From Sulfurospirillum arcachonense (lineage in GTDB: Bacteria > Campylobacterota > Campylobacteria > Campylobacterales > Sulfurospirillaceae), in NCBI GenBank assembly GCA_015662785.1, contig DQTM01000162.1, forward strand, positions 1-7,837: a stretch of DNA of 7,837 nt, given 5' to 3'. The position numbers and the translations under genes are program-made. How positions within the stretch are numbered: position 1 is the stretch's first letter; every line of letters begins with the position of its first letter. This document shows positions 1 to 5,973 of this stretch, in pieces. The notes below the pieces were generated by a model, which saw only the letters and a program-made list of their open reading frames with translations, did no database searches and had not been told where the DNA came from.

Positions 1-30
1 AGTTTCACAGATAAACAAGACAAAAGTTTT

Positions 31-60
31 AAGTCCTTTAGACTTCTAAAGAACTTTTTC
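31..60 (+). terminator. Weak hairpin with short T-run, possible terminator of the gene upstream of recA
   Basis: Bases 31-42 pair with 45-56 around a very small loop, with one C-A mismatch at 35/52. The right arm runs into TTTTT at 55-59. This resembles an intrinsic terminator for a plus-strand gene ending before the window, but the stem is AT-rich and the loop must open to about four bases. It could also be part of the recA leader. Confidence is low. Confidence 0.33.
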
Positions 61-73
61 AAGCATAAAACGA

Positions 74-79
74 TAGAAT
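74..79 (+). promoter_or_regulatory. Candidate sigma-70 -10 box for recA
   Basis: TAGAAT lies 25 bases before the recA ATG and matches the TATAAT consensus at five of six positions. No convincing -35 element is visible, which is usual in Campylobacterota, where the -35 region is typically degenerate and A/T-rich. A recognisable SOS/LexA box is also absent. Such short matches are common in AT-rich DNA. Confidence 0.33.
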
Positions 80-104
80 ACTAACATAAAACAAGGAACA
101 TAAA

Positions 105-1139
105 ATGGAAATTGATGAGAAAAAAAAGAAAGCATTAGATTTAGCGATAAAGCAGATAGATAAGGCATTTGGCAAGGGTACTCTTGTACGTTTAGGTGAG
201 AAAAACATAGAACCCGTGGCTTCAATTAGTACAGGCTCCATTGGTCTTGATATGGCTTTAGGAATCGGTGGTGTTCCTCGTAGTAGAATTGTAGAAATCT
301 ATGGACCAGAGAGTTCTGGAAAGACTACCTTGGCTTTACAAATAGTAGCTCAAGCTCAAGCTGAGGGAAGTATTTGTGCGTTTGTAGATGCGGAACATGC
401 CCTTGATGTTAAGTATGCTGGCAATCTTGGAGTTGATACTGACAACCTTTTGGTTTCCCAGCCAGATTTTGGTGAGCAGGCTTTAGACGTTGTTGAAACT
501 CTTACTCGTAGTGGTGCCGTGGACTTGATAGTGGTAGATTCAGTTGCTGCTCTTACTCCAAAAACGGAGATAGAAGGCGACATGGGAGATACTCACGTAG
601 GACTTCAAGCACGTCTTATGAGTCAAGCGCTTAGAAAACTTACAGGTATAGTTCACAAGATGAACACAACTATCGTATTCATCAACCAAATCCGTATGAA
701 GATAGGAACTATGGGTTACGGTTCACCAGAAACTACAACAGGTGGAAATGCTCTGAAGTTTTACGCTTCTATTAGGATAGATATAAGAAGAATAGCAACT
801 CTAAAACAGGGTGAAGAAGTCATAGGTAACAGAACAAGAGCAAAAGTTATAAAAAACAAAGTGGCACCTCCTTTTCGTCAGGCAGAATTTGATATAATGT
901 TTGGTGAAGGCATATCTAGAGAGGGTGAGATTGTTGATTATGGTGTTAAACTTGACATCATAGACAAGAGTGGAGCTTGGTTTAGTTATGGCGAAATGAG
1001 ACTAGGGCAGGGGCGTGAAAACGTTAAGGCACTTTTAAAAGAGAATCCAGAAGTAGCTTTGGAGATAGAAGATAAAATCAAAGCACAGATGGGCATGGGC
1101 GAAGAAGTTGAGTTAGAAGAATCAGAAGAATCAGAGTAG
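105..1139 (+). CDS. recA: Recombinase RecA
   Basis: Cytoplasmic ATP-dependent recombinase that polymerises on single-stranded DNA and drives strand exchange for recombination and repair. It is 344 residues, a normal bacterial RecA length. Visible motifs are Walker A GPESSGKT at residues 67-74, the catalytic Glu at 97 in VDAEHALD, Walker B LIVVDS at 141-146, the L1 loop EGDMGDTHVG near 157-166, Gln195 in INQIR, and the L2 DNA-binding loop around 195-213. The C-terminus ends in an acidic tail rich in Glu and Ser, typical of RecA. The ATG at 105 is chosen because AAGGA at 93-97 sits seven bases upstream and the N-terminal helix is complete. eno follows after 35 bases in the same direction, so the two are probably cotranscribed. 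I see no inteins, truncation or missing key residues. Confidence 0.98.
   Translation: MEIDEKKKKALDLAIKQIDKAFGKGTLVRLGEKNIEPVASISTGSIGLDMALGIGGVPRSRIVEIYGPESSGKTTLALQIVAQAQAEGSICAFVDAEHALDVKYAGNLGVDTDNLLVSQPDFGEQALDVVETLTRSGAVDLIVVDSVAALTPKTEIEGDMGDTHVGLQARLMSQALRKLTGIVHKMNTTIVFINQIRMKIGTMGYGSPETTTGGNALKFYASIRIDIRRIATLKQGEEVIGNRTRAKVIKNKVAPPFRQAEFDIMFGEGISREGEIVDYGVKLDIIDKSGAWFSYGEMRLGQGRENVKALLKENPEVALEIEDKIKAQMGMGEEVELEESEESE
1116..1133 (+). repeat. Two tandem GAAGAATCA units in the recA acidic tail
   Basis: Two exact 9-base units, GAAGAATCA, lie in frame and encode Glu-Glu-Ser twice just before the recA stop. Changes in unit number would keep the reading frame and only lengthen or shorten the acidic tail, which in RecA proteins tunes activity rather than catalysis. 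Confidence 0.6.
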
Positions 1140-1144
1140 TTCTT

Positions 1145-1156
1145 CTTTACATGTAG
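1145..1156 (+). repeat. Palindrome copy 1 (CTTTACATGTAG) in the recA-eno spacer
   Basis: First of six TACATGTA-cored sites in the window (core 1148-1155). It fills much of the 35-base spacer between the recA stop and the eno Shine-Dalgarno sequence AGGA (1165-1168). The same 12-mer recurs inverted at 3366-3377 and 6209-6220. Its function is unknown. Confidence 0.75.
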
Positions 1157-1174
1157 ATAACTATAGGAAAAACA

Positions 1175-2443
1175 ATGACATTCATAGATGAAATATACGC
1201 AGACGAAGTGTTAGATAGCAGAGGCAACCCAACAGTAAGAGCAACAGTAAAACTAAGCGATGGAACAAGTGCAAACGCAATAGTCCCAAGTGGAGCAAGC
1301 ACAGGAAAAAGAGAAGCACTAGAAATAAGAGATGGTGATGAACGTTATATGGGTAAAGGTGTATTAAAAGCATGTGAAAATATAAATACTACTATTGCAG
1401 ATTGCTTAGTAGGGATAAACCCTTATGACCAAGGTCTCGTAGATGGTATTATGAAAGAAGTAGATGGAACTGATAACTACAGCAACCTTGGAGCTAATGC
1501 AGTTCTTGGTGTAAGTATGGCAGTAGCACGTGCAAGTGCACAAAGCTTAGGTTTGCCACTTTACAGATACCTAGGAGGCTCAAATGCACTAGTTATTCCT
1601 CTTCCAATGTTCAATATCATAAACGGTGGAAGCCACGCTAATAACTCAGTAGACTTCCAAGAATATATGATAATGCCTCTAAACTTCGATACCTTTAGTG
1701 AAGCACTAAGAGCATCAACTGAAGTTTATCATAACCTAAAATCAATTATCGCAGATATGGGTGAGAGTACAGCTCTTGGTGATGAAGGTGGATTTGCACC
1801 AAACCTAAAAGATAATGAAGAACCTCTAAAAGTAATTATGCAAGCTATTGAAAAAGCAGGATACAAAGCAGGAAGTGACTTTGGGATAGCGATGGACACA
1901 GCAAGTAGTGAATTTGCAGTAGAAGGTGGATATAGACTTGAATCAGAAAACAGAACTCTTACAAGTGCCCAGCTTGTAGATTACTTCGTAGATATGTGTA
2001 ATAACTATCCAATAGTATCAATAGAAGATGGATTAAGTGAAGATGACTGGGAAGGTTGGAAGCTTATGACTGAAAAACTTGGGAATAAAATCCAAATAGT
2101 TGGTGATGATTTGTTTGTCACAAATGAAAAGATATTATCAAGAGGCATAAATGAAGGAATTGCAAACTCAATCCTAATAAAGCCAAACCAAATCGGAAGT
2201 GTAAGTGAAACTATGAGAACAGTAAGACTAGCACAAAGAAATAACTATAAATGTGTAATGAGCCATAGAAGTGGTGAAAGTGAAGATGCTTTTATAGCTG
2301 ACTTTGCAGTTGCACTTAACTGTGGTGAGATAAAAACAGGAGCTACTGCAAGAGGCGAGAGAACTGCAAAGTATAATAGACTTCTTGAGATTGAGCGTGA
2401 GCTTAGTGGTAGTGAATTCTTAGGGAAATCACTCTTTAAATAA
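1175..2443 (+). CDS. eno: Enolase (phosphopyruvate hydratase)
   Basis: Cytoplasmic glycolytic and gluconeogenic enzyme that interconverts 2-phosphoglycerate and phosphoenolpyruvate with Mg2+. In an autotroph it would run mostly in the gluconeogenic direction. It is 422 residues, slightly short of the usual 425-435. Active-site elements are all visible: substrate loop SGAST (39-43), His154 in GGSHANN, Glu163, the acid/base Glu204 in GDEGGFAPN, Mg ligands Asp241, Glu284 and Asp311, catalytic Lys336 in ILIKPNQIG, the SHRSGESED loop (363-371) and Lys387. The ATG at 1175 has AGGA six bases upstream. The TAA stop shares its last base with the start of the next gene (TAATG), pointing to translational coupling. 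It sits directly after recA, an arrangement also found in Helicobacter pylori. Confidence 0.98.
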   Translation: MTFIDEIYADEVLDSRGNPTVRATVKLSDGTSANAIVPSGASTGKREALEIRDGDERYMGKGVLKACENINTTIADCLVGINPYDQGLVDGIMKEVDGTDNYSNLGANAVLGVSMAVARASAQSLGLPLYRYLGGSNALVIPLPMFNIINGGSHANNSVDFQEYMIMPLNFDTFSEALRASTEVYHNLKSIIADMGESTALGDEGGFAPNLKDNEEPLKVIMQAIEKAGYKAGSDFGIAMDTASSEFAVEGGYRLESENRTLTSAQLVDYFVDMCNNYPIVSIEDGLSEDDWEGWKLMTEKLGNKIQIVGDDLFVTNEKILSRGINEGIANSILIKPNQIGSVSETMRTVRLAQRNNYKCVMSHRSGESEDAFIADFAVALNCGEIKTGATARGERTAKYNRLLEIERELSGSEFLGKSLFK

Positions 2444-2727
2444 TGAGTGAAATACTTGAAGAGTTTGAGCAGGAGATAGAAGAGGGGGATTCAAAAGGGG
2501 TCTCTTTTTATCTTAAAATATTCTCTCTTTTAGTAGTAGTTGTAGGTTTTGGTATCTATGTTGGGGATATGCTTTTTGGAAAAAGTTCTTTAGATGTTCT
2601 TCTTGACCTACAATCAAACAAACAGATACTAGAGAAGAGTGTAGAGAGTTTTAAACAAGAGAATGCGATTTTACAAAAAGAGTATTTTGAGCTAAAAGAC
2701 TTAGACCCAGATAGTAAAGGATTTTGA
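2443..2727 (+). CDS. FtsB/DivIC-like small membrane coiled-coil protein
   Basis: A 94-residue protein with an acidic cytoplasmic N-terminus (1-22), one hydrophobic membrane span at about 24-45, and a Lys/Glu-rich probable coiled coil at about 50-87. This layout matches the FtsB/DivIC septum-formation initiator family, whose members are bitopic proteins whose extracytoplasmic coiled coil acts in the divisome. The family call rests on topology and on position (the H. pylori counterpart would be HP0155), not on diagnostic residues. The ATG overlaps the eno TAA, and there is no good Shine-Dalgarno at normal spacing, so translation probably depends on ribosomes finishing eno. Its own TGA overlaps the ATG of the next gene (TGATG at 2725-2729). 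It may be an epsilon-specific membrane protein without a divisome role. Confidence 0.8.
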   Translation: MSEILEEFEQEIEEGDSKGVSFYLKIFSLLVVVVGFGIYVGDMLFGKSSLDVLLDLQSNKQILEKSVESFKQENAILQKEYFELKDLDPDSKGF

Positions 2728-3121
2728 TGAGATATATTTTGACTATTTTTATTTTGCTTTGTGTATCACTAACAGCAAGAGAAAATCCTTTTGAAGCAGT
2801 ATCAGCTTCAAACACTACAGGTAAAGCAACATACAAAAAAGATACACGACAAAACTTTAGTAGTACCAAAGTAAAACTACCAAGTAGTGCTAGGATACTA
2901 AAAAGTGTTGAGTTTCATTTTCAAAATTTAGATGGCTCAATAGAGAGTAAAAAAGTATCAATAGATCACAAAATAGACTGGCATGATGAGTTGATTGTAA
3001 AAAAGCTTCTTGATGATGTAGCTACAACAACCGCACCAACCTTATTGTCTACAAAAAAACCAACAAACAAAGTAAAAAAGATAAACTTTAAAAATCTTGT
3101 ACTTTTTAGCATCGATGGTAA

Positions 3122-3149
3122 ATCTTTACATGTAAAGACAAAAAGATAA
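3122..3149 (+). other. Frameshift interval in the AMIN gene
   Basis: The two reading frames overlap only here: the -1 frame has a stop at 3119-3121 and the first frame stops at 3147-3149. The interval contains palindrome copy 2 (3124-3137) and a run of five A (3140-3144). Adding one A restores the frame. So does duplicating the 7-base unit AAAGACA (3134-3140), which would encode Val-Lys-Thr-Lys-Asp-Lys-Lys-Ile-Arg across the join. Confidence 0.8.
3124..3137. repeat. Palindrome copy 2 (CTTTACATGTAAAG), inside the AMIN gene
   Basis: A perfect 14-base palindrome with core TACATGTA at 3127-3134. It encodes Leu-His-Val in the AMIN gene frame and lies immediately before the frameshift. Confidence 0.75.
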
Positions 3150-3364
3150 GAGATTTTTTAGTAACTAGCCCATATAAAATAGTAGTTGATTTTAAGAGAG
3201 AAGTATCTTTTTATACTAAAGTATACAACTTAAAAACAAAATATTTCAAATCAATAACTTTAGGAAAACATAGTGGTTATTATAGAGTTGCAATCGAACT
3301 TGATGGTAGGTATCTATATAACAGACAAAAAGTAAAAGATGGGTATATTTTTACGTTAAGATAG

Positions 3365-3398
3365 TCTACATGTAAAGGTTTTATCCCTTACATGTAAA
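3365..3398 (-). terminator. Hairpin from two inverted palindrome copies at the 3' end of gltA
   Basis: Bases 3365-3378 pair with 3385-3398 around a 6-base loop. Read as minus-strand RNA, the 14-bp stem is fully paired with two G-U wobbles. On the plus strand those become A-C mismatches, so the structure suits the gltA transcript better. It lies seven bases past the gltA stop. The sequence after it on the minus strand is CTATCTTAACG, without a U-run, so it is not a textbook intrinsic terminator. It may block read-through or protect the mRNA 3' end. Each arm can also fold on itself, because the core is palindromic. Confidence 0.5.
3366..3377 (-). repeat. Palindrome copy 3 (CTTTACATGTAG on the minus strand)
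   Basis: Exact inverted match to copy 1, with core at 3367-3374. It starts right after the frameshifted AMIN gene's TAG and forms one arm of the hairpin at 3365-3398. Confidence 0.75.
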
Positions 3399-3399
3399 G
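3387..3399 (+). repeat. Palindrome copy 4 (CTTACATGTAAAG)
   Basis: Core TACATGTA at 3389-3396. It is the partner of copy 3 in the convergent AMIN/gltA spacer, one T shorter on the left flank than the perfect 14-mer. Confidence 0.72.
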
Positions 3400-3404
3400 A
3401 ATGT

Positions 3405-4685
3405 TTAGTACTTTGGAGTTCTGTCTGCTGGTCCAACATAAAGTTGTCTAGGACGAGCTATCTTGATAGTGTCTTGCTCTTTAAGTTCAATCCACTGTGC
3501 AATCCAACCTGGAGTTCTACCGATAACAAATATAACAGCAAACATCTCTTTTGGAATTTTAAGAGCTTGAAGTATAACACCTGAGTAAAAGTCGATATTT
3601 GGATAAAGATTTCTTTTGATGAAGTATTCATCACTTAGTGCTATCTCTTCAATTTTTTTAGCTATTGCCATCAATCCTGAATCTAAGTTTAACTCATCAA
3701 CTAACTCTTGCTGAATACCTTTTAGTATTTTTGCTCTAGGGTCAAAGTTTTTATAAACACGGTGACCAAATCCCATAAGTCTAAACTCATCATTAGGGTC
3801 TTTTGCTTTTGCAATATACTTGTCTACGTTTTCAACAGAACCTATCATCTCCAACTGGCGTATAACTGATTCGTTTGCACCACCATGAGCTCTTCCCCAA
3901 AGCGCAGCAATACCAGAAGCTATACAAGCATAAGGGTGTGCATGAGTTGAAGCAACAACACGAACAGTAGTTGTTGAAGCATTTTGTTCATGATCAGCAT
4001 GAAGTATAAAAATAGTATCAAGTGCTTTTACTTCTATGGGTTTCAAATCTATGTGATGGTGAGGGTAGCCTCTTAACATATATAAAAAGTTTTCAGTAAA
4101 TCCCTTTTTTAAATCAGGATATATTATAGGTAGACCTTGAGAGTGTCTATAAGAGAGTGCTGCTATAGTAGGAATCTTAGCAATAATTCTATGAGACATT
4201 TCTATATACTCTTCAGGAGTATTTATGTCAAGATGATCAAAGTAAAAGGTTGAAAGTGCTGAAACAGCAGAAGATAGTATTGCCATTGGATGAGCACGAT
4301 CTGGAAATGCTTCAAACAGTTTCATCATACCTTCATGGACAAATGAGCGCTTTTTCATCTCTTCATTAAATTTTACTAACTCTTCTTCGGTTGGTAAGTC
4401 TGCATTAAGTAATAAAAATGCAGTATCTAAAAAAGTTTTTTGAGTAGCAAGATAATCAATATCGTATCCACGATACATAAGTTTACCTTTGCCTCCATCA
4501 ATATAAGTTATTTTTGAGCGACAATTTGCCGTAGAAGTAAAACCTTTATCAAATGTAAACATACCAGTATTGCTGTAAAATGTCGATATATCAACTACGT
4601 CTGGACCAACTGTTGGCTCTAAAATTGGAAAGTCATACTTTTCACCAGTCCTGTTGTCTATAACTGTAACCGTCTTATTTGGCAT
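3405..4685 (-). CDS. gltA: Citrate synthase
   Basis: Cytoplasmic type II (hexameric-family) citrate synthase that condenses acetyl-CoA with oxaloacetate to give citrate, the entry to the TCA cycle. It is 426 residues, the normal size. Seen in order: an N-terminal beta region (1-60), the LMYRGYDI motif (69-76), His232 in ILHADHEQNAST, catalytic His267 in GRAHGGANES, His308 in GFGHRVYKN, and catalytic Asp365 in NIDFYSG. The residue two before His267 is Arg-Ala where Pro-Leu or Pro-Ala is common; the catalytic His is unaffected. The ATG is preceded by a strong GAGGAG (4691-4696) five bases away. It has its own leader and promoter and converges on the AMIN gene. Some relatives with this gene also run the reductive TCA cycle, but nothing in the window shows which direction is used. 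Confidence 0.97.
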   Translation of the reverse strand: MPNKTVTVIDNRTGEKYDFPILEPTVGPDVVDISTFYSNTGMFTFDKGFTSTANCRSKITYIDGGKGKLMYRGYDIDYLATQKTFLDTAFLLLNADLPTEEELVKFNEEMKKRSFVHEGMMKLFEAFPDRAHPMAILSSAVSALSTFYFDHLDINTPEEYIEMSHRIIAKIPTIAALSYRHSQGLPIIYPDLKKGFTENFLYMLRGYPHHHIDLKPIEVKALDTIFILHADHEQNASTTTVRVVASTHAHPYACIASGIAALWGRAHGGANESVIRQLEMIGSVENVDKYIAKAKDPNDEFRLMGFGHRVYKNFDPRAKILKGIQQELVDELNLDSGLMAIAKKIEEIALSDEYFIKRNLYPNIDFYSGVILQALKIPKEMFAVIFVIGRTPGWIAQWIELKEQDTIKIARPRQLYVGPADRTPKY

Positions 4686-4716
4686 AAAAACTCCTCATTA
4701 TATTTTTTTATTATTC

Positions 4717-4722
4717 ATTATA
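4717..4722 (-). promoter_or_regulatory. gltA: Candidate -10 box for gltA
   Basis: The minus strand reads TATAAT here, a perfect consensus, 31 bases upstream of the gltA ATG. A second TATAAT on the same strand lies at 4742-4747 and could be an alternative. No -35 hexamer is evident. The surrounding spacer (4686-4806) is almost pure A/T, as expected of an epsilonproteobacterial promoter. Confidence 0.5.
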
Positions 4723-4736
4723 GTGATAATACTATA
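4719..4736. promoter_or_regulatory. Inverted repeat TATAGT-N6-ACTATA over the gltA promoter
   Basis: Perfect 6-bp arms at 4719-4724 and 4731-4736 with a 6-base spacer. It overlaps the candidate -10 box, so a bound dimeric regulator would block RNA polymerase. The arms are AT-rich and the match may be chance; no regulator can be named. Confidence 0.3.
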
Positions 4737-4806
4737 TGTTTATTATAAAAATATGACTTTTAAAATATTAATTTGTTTATTTTAGCTTAAATAGATATTT
4801 AGCAAG

Positions 4807-5973
4807 TTAAGGGTTAAGTTTACTTTTATAAAGTACTTTGAAAAAAGTGATAATTTTTATGCCTAACATTGCTATTATGACTTCGATCAATGATGCCAAG
4901 ATAAGAGCAGAGTAGAGATGGTTGCCTATACTGTGTGACTCATAAGCTATGGTTGCAATTGCAATAGTTAGTGTTAAAGGCATAGATTGTGATAAAGCGA
5001 ATCTAAATACATCTACTTTCCCAAGATATTGAAGAAAAATCAAAGAAGAAAAACCACGGGCAAATATCATAAGAGCTACAATAGACAGAGCAGTTGGTAT
5101 AATTCCAAATTCTCCAAGAGAAAGAAGATTAAAAGTTGAACCTATATAAATGAAAAATATAGGGACTAAAAATCCAAATCCAAAAGATGAAATTTTATGA
5201 GGTAAACCTTCTTTATGCTCAAAAAATGTAGCTATAAAAATACCAGCTATAAATGCTCCAAAAGCAATCTCAAGTTGAAGCCATATCATAAGACCAATCA
5301 TAAGAGAGAAGAGTGCCATAGACAAGCGTAGGTCTTGTTCTTCTTTGTCTAGATGAGGCATAAGATATATTTTTATTTCTGGATACCACCAAAAGAGAAC
5401 ATGAAGAAGTTTAAAGATGACAACAATGCCACCAACAAGTAGCACTAAATACGCAACAGCTTTGTAAAGCTCAAACCCAATACCAAATTCTAGGGCAGCT
5501 CCTGCAAAAGTAAGCAAAGATATACTAACAAGCTCACCCATACTTCCTACTATCATAGAGAGGTTCAGCCACTTTGCATTTTTCCCATAGTCTTTATAGA
5601 GTGCTAAGATAAGCCCAACTGAAAGAGTTGGTACGATTATAATTAAGATTTTATTCATGTCCAGATATATAACTGATATAGTTGAGATGATATATAAAAA
5701 TATAAGGTATAAAACACCTTTTTTCAACAGCGACTTGTCTATTTTTGTAAACATCTTCAAATCAACTTCAGTCCCAGCCATGAACATAAGGTAGAAAAAA
5801 CCAACATGAGCAAGAAGCTCAAATAGGTAAAAATCAGAGATAAATCCAAAGTACGCAGCAAACATACCTAGTATGATTTCTAGTGCTGGAGTAGGCATTT
5901 TGATATATCTTGACAAAAATGGCGACAAAAATAGTATCGCCGAGATTGTGAAAATAATCGAAACTTCAGACAT
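4807..5973 (-). CDS. CPA2-type cation/proton antiporter, membrane domain only
   Basis: A 388-residue inner-membrane protein with roughly 11-12 hydrophobic segments, resembling the Kef/NhaS3/NapA side of the CPA2 family, which exchanges Na+ or K+ for H+. Supporting features are the N-terminal LSPFLSRYIKMP and PALEIILG pattern, GFFYLMFMAGTEVDL (58-72), a broken-helix-like PTLSVGLILAL (115-125), and the AFGAFIAGIF segment. Where many members have an Asn-Asp or Asp-Asp pair in the ion-binding helix, this protein appears to have Gly-Glu (146-147, in GSMGELVSIS). There is no C-terminal TrkA-N/RCK domain, so it lacks the usual nucleotide-sensing module of KefB/KefC. The start overlaps the bioB stop (TAATG at 5971-5975), with AAAGAAG upstream inside bioB, so it is probably the last gene of a topA-bioB operon. 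The ion specificity cannot be read from sequence. Confidence 0.85.
   Translation of the reverse strand: MSEVSIIFTISAILFLSPFLSRYIKMPTPALEIILGMFAAYFGFISDFYLFELLAHVGFFYLMFMAGTEVDLKMFTKIDKSLLKKGVLYLIFLYIISTISVIYLDMNKILIIIVPTLSVGLILALYKDYGKNAKWLNLSMIVGSMGELVSISLLTFAGAALEFGIGFELYKAVAYLVLLVGGIVVIFKLLHVLFWWYPEIKIYLMPHLDKEEQDLRLSMALFSLMIGLMIWLQLEIAFGAFIAGIFIATFFEHKEGLPHKISSFGFGFLVPIFFIYIGSTFNLLSLGEFGIIPTALSIVALMIFARGFSSLIFLQYLGKVDVFRFALSQSMPLTLTIAIATIAYESHSIGNHLYSALILASLIEVIIAMLGIKIITFFKVLYKSKLNP

Larger units (their letters stand above)
2727..3364 (+). pseudogene. AMIN-domain periplasmic protein gene, frameshifted
   Basis: The gene starts at ATG 2727, overlapping the previous TGA, with AAAGG at 2716-2720. 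A TTG three bases earlier is less likely. Residues 1-17 form a signal peptide, probably cut after SLTA, so the product would be periplasmic. A charged linker follows, then an AMIN domain beginning near KNLVLFSIDG. This frame stops at TAA 3147-3149 after 140 residues, mid-domain. Translating the -1 frame from 3137 continues the domain without a break (IRDFLVTSPYKIVVDF, then KSITLGKHSGYYRVAIELDG) to TAG 3362-3364, giving about 212 residues if repaired. AMIN domains bind the envelope or peptidoglycan and localise partner proteins. The second half has no start codon of its own near the break, so the domain would not be made intact. The cause may be true gene decay, a repeat-unit change or a sequencing error. 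Confidence 0.85.

Noticed and set aside
59..241. 60-residue minus-strand open frame opposite the recA start
   Set aside because: It lies over the recA leader and coding start, has no recognisable domain, and fits a shadow of recA codon use.
356..583. 75-residue minus-strand open frame inside recA
   Set aside because: Entirely within a well-conserved recA region; low-complexity composition and no family resemblance.
1182..1373. 63-residue Leu/His-rich minus-strand frame inside eno
   Set aside because: The odd composition mirrors the A-rich codons at the start of eno; a shadow, not a membrane peptide gene.
2651..2869. 72-residue minus-strand frame across the FtsB-like/AMIN junction
   Set aside because: Overlaps two coupled plus-strand genes and shows no independent start signal or domain.
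3137..3149. Programmed -1 ribosomal frameshift in the AMIN gene
   Set aside because: Zero-frame codons are ACA AAA AGA, which do not form an X XXY YYZ slippery heptamer; the run is only five A and no strong downstream stem-loop is apparent. Decay or sequence error is simpler.
3150..3364. Separate small gene after the AMIN stop
   Set aside because: The open frame has no ATG, GTG or TTG near its beginning and no Shine-Dalgarno; its sequence is the second half of the AMIN domain.
4780..4802. Imperfect stem GCTTAAATA / TATTTAGC as terminator of the antiporter operon
   Set aside because: AT-only stem with a bulge and no U-run after it on the minus strand; not distinguishable from AT-rich background.
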